A DNA stretch of 64,000 nt from Phaeobacter gallaeciensis DSM 26640. Its GTDB lineage: Bacteria > Pseudomonadota > Alphaproteobacteria > Rhodobacterales > Rhodobacteraceae. The translations under genes and the position numbers were made by a program. The stretch lies in NCBI RefSeq assembly GCF_000511385.1, contig NC_023137.1, forward strand, positions 1,619,001 to 1,683,000, written 5' to 3'. This document shows positions 55,211 to 64,000 of the stretch, piece after piece. The notes beneath the pieces are model-generated. The model saw only the letters and a program-made list of their open reading frames with translations, did not search any database and was not told the DNA's origin. How positions within the stretch are numbered: the first letter of the stretch is position 1; each line of letters opens with the position of its first letter.

Positions 55211-57274
55211 ATGCGCGCCCTGGGCGTCCTTGATGGTCTGCTGCAATCCCAGCGCGGGGATCTCTTTCCCTGGGTGCCGGTTTTGTTCGGGGTTGGCATC
55301 GGGCTGTTTTTCTCACTCAGGTTTGAGCCGGATCTGGCGCACTATCTTTGGGGCGCTGGGCCGGGCTGCGTTGCACTGGCGATGCTGTGGCGCGGCGACC
55401 AGCAGGATGCTGTGGTCTTTCTGGGCTGGGTTCTGCTGCTGGTCACGCTCGGGTTTGCCACCGCCGGGTTGCGCGCGCATTCGGTTGGCGCGCCGGTGCT
55501 TCAGTACCGCAGCTATGGCGCGGTGGAGGGGCGGGTGATTGCCATCGACCGCTCTGCCCGTGACCGGTTGCGGATCACGCTGGATCAACCATTTCTGGAC
55601 CGCATCCCGCCTGCTCAAACCCCTGCGCGGCTCAGGCTGTCGTTGCCGGACGGGGCAGCGGTTCCACGCATTGGCGACCGGGTGATGACCACAGCCCATC
55701 TGATGCCACCACAAGGCCCTGTTGAACCGCATGGTTTCGATTTTCGGCGACATGCCTGGTTCCAACAGCTCGGCGCGGTGGGGTACACCCGTGTGCCGGT
55801 GCTGATCATAAACCGCGGCCCGCGTGACCTGCCGGTTGAGCAATTGCGCCAGAAGCTCTCTACCGGCATTCGTTCGCAGATGCCGGTGGCGACCGGCGGT
55901 TTTGCGGTGGCCATTACCACCGGCGATCGTTCGGCGATCCCACAAGCGGCGCTGGAGGCGTTGCGGGCCAGTAACCTGGCACATCTGTTGGCAATTTCGG
56001 GGCTGCATATGGGGTTGCTGGCCGGCGTTGTCTTTGGCGGGCTGCGGTTGTTGTTGGCGCTTGCACCAGCCGTTGCGCAGCGTATCGACACCAAAAAACT
56101 GGCGGCGGTTGGCGCCTTGCTTGCGGCCAGTGCCTATCTGTTGCTGTCTGGAATGCAGGTGGCTAGCACGCGGGCCTACATCATGGTGGCGATGATGCTA
56201 GGAGCGGTGCTGCTTGATCGGCGGGCGCTGTCCCTGCGCGCGGTGGCGCTGGCGGCAATAGTGATCCTGCTCTTGCGTCCGGAAAGCCTGCTCAGCCCAG
56301 GGTTCCAGATGAGTTTTGCCGCCACCACCGCCTTGATCGTGATCTTTGGTAGCCTGCGTGACCGGTTGAGCCCTACGGGCCCGCGCTGGCTGCGACTGGT
56401 GACGGGGCTTGTGCTGTCCTCGCTGATTGCCGGATTGGCGACCGCGCCATTTGGAGCTGCTCATTTCAATATGATTTCGCATTACGGGTTGCTGGCCAAT
56501 GTTCTGGCTGTGCCTGTAATGGGCGCGCTGGTGGTGCCAGCTGCTGTTCTGGCGCTTTGTCTGGCGCCAGTGGGGGCGTCCTGGATTGGTCTTACACTTA
56601 TGGATCTGGGGATCAGCTGGATTCTGTTTGTTGCTAATTGGGTCGCCGCCCTTGATGGGGCGCAGGGGGCGGTGCCGATGCCGCCTGCTCCGGTGCTGCC
56701 ACTGGTGGCTTTCGGTGGGCTGTTGCTTGGGCTTTGGCGGGGGCGGTTGCGCCTTCTTGGTGTGCCGGTGCTGATTGGGGGCGCGATGATCTGGTATGGC
56801 AACCCGCGCCCTGCGGTTCTCGCGGCGCCCAATGGCGGCATCGTCGGGGTCCTGACGGCGGAGGGACGGGCATTATCACGCGCTAAAGGGCATGGCTATG
56901 CAGCGGAACGTTGGACGGAAAATGACGGCAGTTTGCAGACACAGGAGGAGGGCGCGCAACTATGGCCGCTGATTGCCGGACCAGAGGCGCCCGGTAAATC
57001 GGTCACGGCATATCTGGCGGCGACGGATCAGCGGCTGACCCATGTGATGGGCAAGGCAGCGGCTGAGGCAATGACCGAATGTGCAGCCGATGAGGTGATC
57101 ATAAGTGCCAAGCCCGTGGCACCGGTCGGCGGCTGCCTGGTGTTTGACGAAGACGCGCTACATCGCATGGGGAGCGTGCAGATGGATGCAGAGGGACGCT
57201 GGACTTCGGCGCAAGATGTGGTGGGAACCCGGTTGTGGAGCCGTGATCCGGTGAAGTCACGATCAAGCCATTGA
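55211..57274 (+). CDS. comEC: ComEC/Rec2 family competence membrane protein
   Basis: A 687-residue polytopic membrane protein, the putative DNA-import channel of natural transformation. It has an N-terminal DUF4131-type part (about 10-180) and the Competence domain (about 210-510), with LLAISGLHMGLLAG near residue 260. The C-terminal metallo-beta-lactamase HxHxDH motif of longer ComEC proteins is not present; the last 150 residues form another soluble domain, as in other alphaproteobacteria. The ATG at 55211 has AGGAGC upstream; the frame stays open upstream across gltX. Confidence 0.88.
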   Translation: MRALGVLDGLLQSQRGDLFPWVPVLFGVGIGLFFSLRFEPDLAHYLWGAGPGCVALAMLWRGDQQDAVVFLGWVLLLVTLGFATAGLRAHSVGAPVLQYRSYGAVEGRVIAIDRSARDRLRITLDQPFLDRIPPAQTPARLRLSLPDGAAVPRIGDRVMTTAHLMPPQGPVEPHGFDFRRHAWFQQLGAVGYTRVPVLIINRGPRDLPVEQLRQKLSTGIRSQMPVATGGFAVAITTGDRSAIPQAALEALRASNLAHLLAISGLHMGLLAGVVFGGLRLLLALAPAVAQRIDTKKLAAVGALLAASAYLLLSGMQVASTRAYIMVAMMLGAVLLDRRALSLRAVALAAIVILLLRPESLLSPGFQMSFAATTALIVIFGSLRDRLSPTGPRWLRLVTGLVLSSLIAGLATAPFGAAHFNMISHYGLLANVLAVPVMGALVVPAAVLALCLAPVGASWIGLTLMDLGISWILFVANWVAALDGAQGAVPMPPAPVLPLVAFGGLLLGLWRGRLRLLGVPVLIGGAMIWYGNPRPAVLAAPNGGIVGVLTAEGRALSRAKGHGYAAERWTENDGSLQTQEEGAQLWPLIAGPEAPGKSVTAYLAATDQRLTHVMGKAAAEAMTECAADEVIISAKPVAPVGGCLVFDEDALHRMGSVQMDAEGRWTSAQDVVGTRLWSRDPVKSRSSH

Positions 57275-57597
57275 CACTAGCCTAAAGACAATAGGATCAA
57301 GGCCAATATCCATCCAAGCCTTGGATCACTCAACCTTCAGGCGTTGGTGCTGCATCTATGTAGGCTTTGTGTCTGGTTCGTGTGTGATCGCGCAGCGCCG
57401 AGTACGCTCAACGATGTTGTCATGATAGCATCAAGAGGTGAGCAGAAACACAGGCAATCAACCGTCTGGTCCGCGCGCTTTGTTCGTATCGCTTCGTCCG
57501 TGCCAGTTTGCACGTCACGACCCGCGTCGAGTTGCCCGTATCGAAGTGCGGGTCTTATCTATGCGTTTGTCCGTGACATTTCTGCGCGCGACGTCGC
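57275..57597. other. Intergenic region without a recognised gene
   Basis: About 320 bases between convergent comEC and lexA. A GACCCGC / GCGGGTC hairpin at about 57518-57554 has no T-run. An 86-codon open frame at 57344-57604 has no recognised domain and is not called. Confidence 0.45.
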
Positions 57598-58281
57598 TCA
57601 GTAGGTGCGGATAAGGCCAACGAGACGGCCCTGAACCTTCACCTGATCTTGCGGGTAGCGGCGGGTTTCATAGGCGGGGTTCGCGGCCTCCAGCGCAATG
57701 GTGCTGCCCTTACGATAGATGCGTTTCAGTGTAGCTTCCTGTCCTTCGACGAGGGCAACCACCACATCGCCGTTGTCTGCCACAGCCGTTTCCCGGATTA
57801 CAACGATATCGCCGTCATTGATCCCAGCCTCGATCATAGAGTCGCCGCGTACCTCCAATGCGAAATGCTGGCCTTGCGCCGAAAGCATGGAGGCGGGCAC
57901 CGCGACCTGATGGGAGACCTGATTGATGGCCTCAATCGGAACGCCTGCTGCTATGCGGCCCATCACGGGCAGTTCCATCGCGGCGATCATTGCAGGTGCC
58001 GACACCTGATTGGCAGGCTCTGGTGTAGAGGATGAGGCTTCCGCAGTCTGAGCCGCATTGCCGAGGCTGTCCGGCAGGCGAATAATCTCAATCGCGCGGG
58101 CCCGATGGGCGAGACGGCGAATGAAGCCGCGCTCCTCCAGCGCGGTGATCAGCCGGTGGATGCCGGATTTGGACCGCAGATCCAGCGCCACCTTCATCTC
58201 ATCAAAGCTGGGCGGGACGCCATCCTTCTGCAGGCGTGTGTGGATGAAATCCAGCAAATCCAATTGCTTCTTCGTCAGCAT
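57598..58281 (-). CDS. lexA: LexA repressor
   Basis: LexA of 227 residues, repressor of the SOS regulon. The N-terminal winged helix (about 1-65) has [20 protein letters not shown] and [18 protein letters not shown]. The self-cleavage site is Ala-Gly in [11 protein letters not shown] (near 111), the catalytic serine is in [11 protein letters not shown] (near 147) and the lysine is in EATLKRIYR (near 184). An SOS box lies 34 bases upstream, so lexA is autoregulated. GAGAGGG lies just before the ATG. Confidence 0.97.
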   Translation of the reverse strand: MLTKKQLDLLDFIHTRLQKDGVPPSFDEMKVALDLRSKSGIHRLITALEERGFIRRLAHRARAIEIIRLPDSLGNAAQTAEASSSTPEPANQVSAPAMIAAMELPVMGRIAAGVPIEAINQVSHQVAVPASMLSAQGQHFALEVRGDSMIEAGINDGDIVVIRETAVADNGDVVVALVEGQEATLKRIYRKGSTIALEAANPAYETRRYPQDQVKVQGRLVGLIRTY

Positions 58282-58314
58282 GACATCCCTCTCAACCGCT
58301 CGATGTTTCTCTTT

Positions 58315-58329
58315 GTTCTACGCATGTTC
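58315..58329. promoter_or_regulatory. LexA binding site (SOS box) of lexA
   Basis: The direct repeat GTTC-TACGCAT-GTTC matches the alphaproteobacterial consensus GTTC-N7-GTTC. It lies 34 bases upstream of the lexA start, in the expected promoter position. Confidence 0.92.
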
Positions 58330-58420
58330 CCGTTTTGTGTCAACGGGTCCTTGCGTAAAACCTGTCATATCCAGCGGAATTGACGATGAATTGTTGGCAA
58401 AGTGAAAGCGGGTCGCCCTG

Positions 58421-59593
58421 TCAGATCACAATATAGGCGAGCGGTTCCCCCTTGCCTCGGGGGGGATCATGCGGGGGACGAATGGCGAGGGCGTTTGCCT
58501 CGGCCAGAAGGGTCAGCCGGGCGCTGTCCTGATCGTCGAAGACATGCAGATCGCCGCCGCTCAACCTGGCGCGCATATAATGTGTCCGTGGGCCGTTTGC
58601 AGGCAGGTCATGAGCCAGATTTGCCGTCGCCGGCTGCTGATCCAGAGGTGACAAACCTTGCATCACGCGCAGCATGGGCAACAGGAAGATATGCCCGCAA
58701 ACCATTGCAGATACGGGATTTCCCGGCAGTCCCACCATAGCGGAGCGGCCCAGCGTTCCAGCCATCAGCGGCTTTCCCGGGCGCATCGCAACCTTGTAGA
58801 ACGCGCGCGACATGCCAAGCCCCTCGGTCACCCCGGCGACCAGATCGTGATCCCCAACCGAGGCCCCGCCAATGGTGACGATCAGGTCGGCGTCCTGCGC
58901 CAGATCCAGCGCCATGCGAAGGCTGCTTTCGGTGTCGCGGGCGATGGGCAAAATCCGGGGCTCAGCACCTGCAGCGCTCAGCATGGCGTCCAGCCCAAGG
59001 GTGTTGGAGGCGATGATCTGATCCGGGCCGGGGCTTTCGCCGGGCAGGACCAGCTCATCCCCGGTGGAGATCAGCGCCACTGTTGGTTTGCGGTGCACGG
59101 GCACCTCGGCGATGTTCATCGCGGCGAGCAGGGCGATATCTGCCGGTGTCAGCATGCGTGGCGAGTCAACACTGGTGCCGATCTGAAAATCGCCACCCTT
59201 TGCGCGAATGTTATGGCCAGGTCCGGGATGGTCTGTGATGGTCAGCAAGGATCCGGTAACACTGGTATCCTCTTGTATAACAACGAAATCAGCGCCTTCA
59301 GGCACTGGTGCGCCGGTGAAGATCCGCACCGCCTGGCCGGGGCCGACGCGCCCCTGAAACCCATGGCCCGCAGCGCTTTCTCCGATGACTTTGAACATTG
59401 CATCCCGCTCGACCTCTGCCGCCTTTACGGCATAGCCATCCATAGCGGAGGCCGCAAAGGGCGGCTGGTCCCGGTTGGCGGACACAGGTTTTGCCAGCAC
59501 GCGGCGGGCAGCGGCGCGCAGGGGAACGATTTCCACTTCAAGCGGAGCCACCAGATCTAGCAGCGTGGTCAATGCGTCGGAAACTGAGATCAT
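58421..59593 (-). CDS. moeA: Molybdopterin molybdenumtransferase MoeA
   Basis: MoeA of 390 residues inserts molybdenum into adenylylated molybdopterin. Conserved parts are QPPFAASAMDGYAVKA (near 45), STGDELV (near 190), DLIVTIGGASVGDHDLV (near 250) and MRPGKPLMAG (near 285). It ends where the moaC gene begins (the stop of moaC is adjacent to the moeA start), so the two are coupled. Molybdenum cofactor synthesis shares this operon with tryptophan genes, as in other Rhodobacteraceae. Confidence 0.95.
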   Translation of the reverse strand: MISVSDALTTLLDLVAPLEVEIVPLRAAARRVLAKPVSANRDQPPFAASAMDGYAVKAAEVERDAMFKVIGESAAGHGFQGRVGPGQAVRIFTGAPVPEGADFVVIQEDTSVTGSLLTITDHPGPGHNIRAKGGDFQIGTSVDSPRMLTPADIALLAAMNIAEVPVHRKPTVALISTGDELVLPGESPGPDQIIASNTLGLDAMLSAAGAEPRILPIARDTESSLRMALDLAQDADLIVTIGGASVGDHDLVAGVTEGLGMSRAFYKVAMRPGKPLMAGTLGRSAMVGLPGNPVSAMVCGHIFLLPMLRVMQGLSPLDQQPATANLAHDLPANGPRTHYMRARLSGGDLHVFDDQDSARLTLLAEANALAIRPPHDPPRGKGEPLAYIVI

Positions 59594-60064
59594 TTAGGCC
59601 TCGTATCGTCCTGATTTTCCGCCATCTTTCAGTGTTACACGGATGCCACCGATCTCCATCGCCTTGTCGACGGCCTTGGCCATGTCATAGACCGTGAGGG
59701 CGGCGGTGGAGACCGCAGTCAGTGCCTCCATTTCGACGCCGGTTTGGCCCGTGGTTTTCACGGTGGCCGCGATGCGGACGCCGGGCAGATCGGGATCGAG
59801 GGTCAGGTCCACAGCAACCTTGGTTACGGGCAGCGGATGGCAGAGCGGGATGAGGTCCGGTGTCTTCTTGGCCCCCATGATGCCCGCGAGCCGTGCCACC
59901 GACAGGACATCGCCCTTCTTCGCGCGACCTTCTGAAATGATATCAAAGGTTTCGCGTGCCATGGTGATGTGGCCCTCAGCAGTGGCGATCCGCGAGGTGA
60001 CCGCTTTGTCCGAGACATCGACCATATGGGCGTCGCCGCTGCTGTCGAAATGGGTGAGGGACAT
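59594..60064 (-). CDS. moaC: Cyclic pyranopterin monophosphate synthase
   Basis: MoaC of 156 residues completes the first step of molybdenum cofactor synthesis, turning the MoaA product into cyclic pyranopterin monophosphate. The motifs [20 protein letters not shown] and [20 protein letters not shown] with MAKAVDK are all visible. The start shares a base with the trpC stop (TAATG) and the end is adjacent to the moeA start. Confidence 0.96.
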   Translation of the reverse strand: MSLTHFDSSGDAHMVDVSDKAVTSRIATAEGHITMARETFDIISEGRAKKGDVLSVARLAGIMGAKKTPDLIPLCHPLPVTKVAVDLTLDPDLPGVRIAATVKTTGQTGVEMEALTAVSTAALTVYDMAKAVDKAMEIGGIRVTLKDGGKSGRYEA

Positions 60065-60876
60065 TACATTGCCCCCGGCATCAGCGGATTTGCGAGGATG
60101 TCACGGGTCGCAGCCGCAACGTCATCCTGGCGCATCAGGCTTTCGCCGATGAGGAAACTGCGTGCGCCATAGCGGGCCATATCAGAGAGATCCTGTGGCG
60201 TGGACAGTGCGCTTTCGCAGACGATGGTGCGGTCGGCAGGAACCAGACGGGACAGGGTGCGGGTGGTGTCCAATGTGGTTTCAAAAGTTTTGAGATTGCG
60301 GTTGTTGATGCCAAGAAGAGGCGATTTCAGCTTGCAGGCGCGATGCAGCTCTTCTTCGTCATGGACCTCCAGCAGGACGTCCATATTCCAATCAGCGGCG
60401 GCGGCTTCCAGTTCTGCTGCTTGCGTGTCGGAAACTGAGGCGAGAATGATCAGGATACAATCGGCACCAAGCGCGCGGGCTTCAGCCACCTGATAGGGAT
60501 CATACATAAAATCCTTGCGTAGCGCCGGGAGGGCACAGGCGTCGCGCGCCTCCGTCAAAAAGGATTTCGCGCCTTGAAAACTGGGGGTATCGGTCAGCAC
60601 GGAAAGACAGGTTGCACCACCTGCCTCATAGGCCCGGGCGAGGTCTGCGGGGTGGAAGTCTTCCCGGATCAACCCTTTGGAAGGGCTGGCTTTCTTGATT
60701 TCGGAAATCAGTCCGTAGCCTTCGCGGCTGGCCTGCATCAGCGCCTTGGCAAAGCCACGCACCGGGCTGGCATCACGGGCTTCGGCCTCAACCGCTTCGA
60801 GGGGTTTGGCAGCCTTGTCGGCGGCGATCTCTTCCAGCTTGTAGGCCTTGATCTTATCCAGCACTGTTTCAGTCAT
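60064..60876 (-). CDS. trpC: Indole-3-glycerol phosphate synthase
   Basis: TrpC of 270 residues, a TIM-barrel enzyme that closes the indole ring in tryptophan synthesis. [14 protein letters not shown] (near 60) holds a catalytic lysine, [12 protein letters not shown] (near 120) another, and [10 protein letters not shown] (near 190) and SALSTPQDL the other conserved loops. The ATG at 60876 has GGGAGG eight bases upstream; an earlier GTG start is less likely. It starts 14 bases after ung. Confidence 0.95.
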   Translation of the reverse strand: MTETVLDKIKAYKLEEIAADKAAKPLEAVEAEARDASPVRGFAKALMQASREGYGLISEIKKASPSKGLIREDFHPADLARAYEAGGATCLSVLTDTPSFQGAKSFLTEARDACALPALRKDFMYDPYQVAEARALGADCILIILASVSDTQAAELEAAAADWNMDVLLEVHDEEELHRACKLKSPLLGINNRNLKTFETTLDTTRTLSRLVPADRTIVCESALSTPQDLSDMARYGARSFLIGESLMRQDDVAAATRDILANPLMPGAM

Positions 60877-60890
60877 CTTGACGCCTCCCG

Positions 60891-61544
60891 TCACGCGTTC
60901 CAGTCAATTGTTGGCTGGCCCTGCTCAGCAAGCCAGCGGTTCACCGTCGAAAAGGGGCGCGAGCTGAAAAAGCCACGCCGCGCAGACAGTGGTGAGGGGT
61001 GCGCGGTCCTCAGGATAAGGTGATCACCCGGCTGGATATATTTTTCAAGCCCTTGGGCCTGTTTCCCCCAGAGAATATAAGCTGTGGGGCGCTGGCTGGA
61101 CAGGTTGAGAACCTCATGTGCGAGTTGCTGCCAGCCAAGGCTTTTGTGGCCGTTGGCCTCGCCTGAGGGGACAGACAAGACGGTATTGAGCAGCAAAACG
61201 CCTTGACGTGCCCAGCCGCGCAGGTCGCCTGTGTGACGTTCAACACCAAGATCGTCGTGCAACTCTTTGAATATATTGTTCAAAGATCTTGGCAGCGGAC
61301 GCACGTCGGGTTCGACGGAAAACGCCAACCCATGGGCATGACCGGGCGTTGGATAGGGGTCCTGACCCAGAATGACCACGCGGGTTTCTTCCGGCGGGGT
61401 CAGCGAGAGAGCTGCAAGGCGCTGATCCGCTGGCGGGAGGATATCGCGCGGATCCTCGGCCACCGCCGCCGCAATTGCCGGGTAGCGGTCAGCAAAAAAC
61501 GGCAGGTCCGCCCAGCCGCCCAGATCGGGCAGGTCTGGGATCAT
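60891..61544 (-). CDS. ung: Uracil-DNA glycosylase
   Basis: Family 1 uracil-DNA glycosylase of 217 residues, removing uracil from DNA. The water-activating [20 protein letters not shown] (near 56-75) and the [12 protein letters not shown] loop (near 181) are intact. It is unusual in position: it lies between trpD and trpC and overlaps trpD by four bases, so it is co-transcribed with tryptophan genes. Confidence 0.95.
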   Translation of the reverse strand: MIPDLPDLGGWADLPFFADRYPAIAAAVAEDPRDILPPADQRLAALSLTPPEETRVVILGQDPYPTPGHAHGLAFSVEPDVRPLPRSLNNIFKELHDDLGVERHTGDLRGWARQGVLLLNTVLSVPSGEANGHKSLGWQQLAHEVLNLSSQRPTAYILWGKQAQGLEKYIQPGDHLILRTAHPSPLSARRGFFSSRPFSTVNRWLAEQGQPTIDWNA

Positions 61545-62569
61545 GTTTCGGCGGCAGCCGTGGTGATCCGGGCAACGGCTTCGATCTTGCCCCGCGCCGC
61601 GCCACTGTCGATGCTGGTTCGGGCCATCTCAACGCCGGTTTTCAGATCACTTGCTGCGCCCGCCACCACAAGGGCTGCAGCAGAGTTCAGCAAGACGGCA
61701 TCGCGATAAGCAGAGGGTTCACCAGCCAGAAGGGCCTCAAACGCCTTGGCGTTTTCTTCGGGCGTTCCGCCAACGATGGCTTCAAACGGGTGGGGCGGCA
61801 GGCCTGCGTCTTCGGGGTGGATTTCCATCTCCGTCACGCTGCCATCCGGGTTCAGGGCGGCAACCCAGCTGACGCCAGTGATTGTCAGCTCATCTGTACC
61901 GTCGGAGCCGTGGACGAGCCACGCCTGCTCCGATCCCAACTGGCCAAGCGTTTCCGCCATCGGGCGGATCAGATCGCGGCTGAACGCGCCGGTCAGTTGG
62001 CGTTTCACACTGGCTGGGTTGGTGAGCGGGCCAAGGATGTTGAAAATCGTGCGCGTGCCAAGTTCCTGCCGGGTGGGCATCACATGGGCGATGGCGGGGT
62101 GGTGCATCGGCGCCATCATGAAACATATACCGGTTTCACAGAGCGCCTGTTCAGCCACTTTCGGGCCGACCATGACATTGATCCCCATCTGACCAAGCGC
62201 ATCCGCTGCGCCGGATTTCGACGACAGATTACGGTTGCCGTGTTTGGCAACCACGGTACCGGCCCCGGCCACGACAAAGGCGGTTGCGGTGGAGATATTC
62301 AGCGTGCCCTTGCCGTCGCCACCGGTGCCGACGATGTCCATCGCGCCTTCAGGCGCCCCAACGGGGTTGCATTTTGCGCGCATGACAGCCGCTGCTGCTG
62401 CGTATTCGTCGACAGTTTCGCCCCGTGTGCGCAGGGCCATCAACAATCCACCCATCTGGCTGGGCGTGGCGTTGCCTTCAAACAGATGGGTAAAGGCGGC
62501 CTCGGCCTCATCCCGGCTCAGGGCGCGCTCCGCAGCGGCATCAATCAGCGGCTTCATTGCGTTGCTCAT
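61541..62569 (-). CDS. trpD: Anthranilate phosphoribosyltransferase
   Basis: TrpD of 342 residues, adding phosphoribose to anthranilate. The phosphoribosyl-diphosphate site is [19 protein letters not shown] near residue 81, then [19 protein letters not shown] near 108. The start overlaps the trpG stop (ATGA), and the end overlaps ung by four bases. Confidence 0.96.
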   Translation of the reverse strand: MSNAMKPLIDAAAERALSRDEAEAAFTHLFEGNATPSQMGGLLMALRTRGETVDEYAAAAAVMRAKCNPVGAPEGAMDIVGTGGDGKGTLNISTATAFVVAGAGTVVAKHGNRNLSSKSGAADALGQMGINVMVGPKVAEQALCETGICFMMAPMHHPAIAHVMPTRQELGTRTIFNILGPLTNPASVKRQLTGAFSRDLIRPMAETLGQLGSEQAWLVHGSDGTDELTITGVSWVAALNPDGSVTEMEIHPEDAGLPPHPFEAIVGGTPEENAKAFEALLAGEPSAYRDAVLLNSAAALVVAGAASDLKTGVEMARTSIDSGAARGKIEAVARITTAAAET

Positions 62570-63147
62570 GCGGGCACCTTCATCACGTTGAGGAAGTTCT
62601 TCAGCAGCGCGTGGCCGTGTTCCGAAGCGATGGATTCCGGGTGGAACTGCACGCCGTGGATCGGAAGCGTCTTGTGCTGCAGGCCCATGATGGTGCCATC
62701 TTCAAGCTCTGCTGTGACTTCAAGACTGTCGGGCAGGGTGTCGCGGTCAACAATCAGCGAGTGATAGCGCGTCGCCTCAAACGGCGAAGGCAGCCCGGCA
62801 AAAAGGCCCGTGTCGGTATGATGCATGGTGCCCATCTTGCCGTGGACGATATCTTTGCAGCGCACAACATTGCCGCCAAAGGCCTGTCCGATGGTCTGAT
62901 GGCCAAGGCAGACGCCAAGCAGCGGGGTTTTGGTCTCAGCTGCAGCCTCGGTCAGGGCAAGGCAGATACCGGCCTGATCCGGATCGCAGGGACCGGGTGA
63001 CAACAGAATGCCGGCCGGGTTCATCGCCATGGCCTCTTGCACATTCAGCGCGTCATTGCGGCGGACCTGCACGTCAGCGCCCAGCTCCCCCAGGTAATGC
63101 ACGAGGTTGTAGGTAAAGGAGTCGTAGTTGTCGATCAGCAGCAGCAT
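62566..63147 (-). CDS. trpG: Anthranilate synthase glutamine amidotransferase component
   Basis: TrpG/PabA-type class I glutamine amidotransferase of 193 residues. The catalytic cysteine is in [17 protein letters not shown] (near 80) and the His-Glu pair in [11 protein letters not shown] (near 170). It supplies ammonia to TrpE (and perhaps to PabB). The ATG at 63147 begins [16 protein letters not shown]; the open frame upstream is not similar. No trpE gene is immediately upstream. A divergent gene starts 198 bases away. Confidence 0.94.
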   Translation of the reverse strand: MLLLIDNYDSFTYNLVHYLGELGADVQVRRNDALNVQEAMAMNPAGILLSPGPCDPDQAGICLALTEAAAETKTPLLGVCLGHQTIGQAFGGNVVRCKDIVHGKMGTMHHTDTGLFAGLPSPFEATRYHSLIVDRDTLPDSLEVTAELEDGTIMGLQHKTLPIHGVQFHPESIASEHGHALLKNFLNVMKVPA

Positions 63148-63345
63148 AGTCGCGGGCTCGTTTAAGGGCTGGCGGGCCGGGGCCGCGCCGCAGTATAGTG
63201 GTCGCAACATACATGTTCAGGGTTGCGCGGCAGCGTCAAGAGCACATCACCAACAGCAGGCGGGCCAAGCGTGCCCGACCGCCTTGGTGTGGCCTGGCCA
63301 ACAGAATGCGACCGGTTCCAGAAGGCAACGAGAGGCAGGACAGAG

Positions 63346-64000
63346 ATGCGAGGGTTTCTTGGAGGCGTGAGTTTCGGGGCCTTGGTGGCCGCAGGCGGCG
63401 CCGTGGTATGGTCGCTTTCGGTGCCCTTGCCCAAATCGGTTGAGGTCAGCGTCGCCGAACCGGCCCGCAGTGAAGTGCAGGCCCCGGCGGCGGAGACACC
63501 GGTCGACAGCGCGGGGAGCGATCCGGATCTGGTGGAAACACCTCCAGCAGCGCTGGACCCGCAAGTGGTGGGTGATGATCTGGCAGCACTTGCAGATGCC
63601 GATACTGATCCTGCCAGCCGACCGGAAGTGGGCACAGAGCTGGGCAGCGGGGATCGCGCCGCGCCCGGTGGCGTCGGCGCGCCGGCAATCGATGTGGCGC
63701 GGGATGCGCCCGTTACCCCGGTTGAAGCACTGCCCGCACCCAATGCCCCCAGTCAGGAGCAGCGTCTTGTGGTGGTGTCTGAACCGGCGCAGCCACCGGT
63801 GCCGCAGACTGCAAACGAAGCACCATCCCGGCTGACAACCGCGCCGGATCAAGCCGCTCCCGAGCCGTTGGGGCAGGACCCGTCCACACCATCGGCCGAG
63901 GGGGACGATGGCGACAATGACGCCTCCGCAACCGCAAACCTTCCGGTGCCGGATGTGACAACCGGTGGCCCGGCCCTCAGCACGATAGAGGCCGGGGACG
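63346..64000 (+). CDS. N-terminal part of a probable divergent polysaccharide deacetylase
   Basis: An open frame from ATG 63346 to the window end, 218 codons without stop. MRGFLGGVSFGALVAAGGAV forms a membrane anchor or signal, then a long Pro/Ala/Glu-rich low-complexity region fills the rest. This start and linker are typical of Rhodobacteraceae divergent polysaccharide deacetylase (YibQ-like) proteins, but the catalytic part lies beyond the edge, so the call rests on recalled architecture. GAGGCAGG precedes the ATG. Confidence 0.6.
   Translation, partial: MRGFLGGVSFGALVAAGGAVVWSLSVPLPKSVEVSVAEPARSEVQAPAAETPVDSAGSDPDLVETPPAALDPQVVGDDLAALADADTDPASRPEVGTELGSGDRAAPGGVGAPAIDVARDAPVTPVEALPAPNAPSQEQRLVVVSEPAQPPVPQTANEAPSRLTTAPDQAAPEPLGQDPSTPSAEGDDGDNDASATANLPVPDVTTGGPALSTIEAGD

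Noticed and set aside
57344..57604. 86-codon frame between comEC and lexA
   Set aside because: No recognisable domain or start signal, and it overlaps the end of lexA.

Overview
The window looks like a chromosomal segment of a Roseobacter-group alphaproteobacterium (Rhodobacteraceae; Phaeobacter/Ruegeria-like). The basis is its high GC, alphaproteobacterial gene neighbourhoods (trpG-trpD-trpC-moaC-moeA-lexA, a coiled-coil gene plus zapA next to tkt, a ccm cluster), a GTTC-N7-GTTC SOS box before lexA, and a one-chain indolepyruvate ferredoxin oxidoreductase. The genus is inferred from recalled protein similarity, not from a search.

Layout. 1-7.7 kb: ordinary metabolism (desaturase, methylmalonate-semialdehyde dehydrogenase with a divergent LysR gene, CBS protein, coaD, gap, DUF808 protein). 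7.7-8.6 kb: IS5-type transposase remnant. 8.6-19.1 kb: a vitamin B12/cobalt locus. Two divergent cobalamin riboswitches face away from each other; one controls an energy-coupling cobalt transporter (K-M-L-Q-O order), the other a BtuB-type receptor, BtuF-BtuC-BtuD-like ABC importer, CbiZ and a protein of unknown role. 19.1-20.7 kb: decayed DNA, including a 3' fragment of a second DUF808 gene. 20.7-27.7 kb: a more AT-rich accessory island with a seven-repeat HAF protein, a catalytic-domain-only tyrosine recombinase, tandem palindromes, and an overlapping four-gene operon: XRE-ASCH regulator, PIN-GNAT-(ASCH/PUA-like) protein, P-loop kinase interrupted by an amber codon, and a C-tail membrane-anchored orphan, followed by a NUDIX hydrolase. 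This operon is the best candidate for an undescribed system, probably of toxin-antitoxin or defence type.

27.7-64 kb is mainly core genome: tkt, a ZauP-like/zapA pair, a TetR-controlled membrane methyltransferase-like gene with palindromic operators, grxD and bolA, purL, LysR plus indolepyruvate oxidoreductase, acyltransferase-murI, argC, ccmE / GH108 endolysin-holin pair / ccmF-ccmH, an enoyl-CoA hydratase, an RTX-repeat protein, gltA, gltX, comEC, lexA, moeA, moaC, trpC, ung, trpD, trpG, and the start of a probable divergent polysaccharide deacetylase running off the right edge.

The B12 genes form one functional unit: cobalt import for synthesis, corrinoid import across both membranes, and CbiZ to remodel salvaged corrinoids, all repressible by cobalamin. 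I saw no rRNA, no CRISPR array and no convincing tRNA gene.
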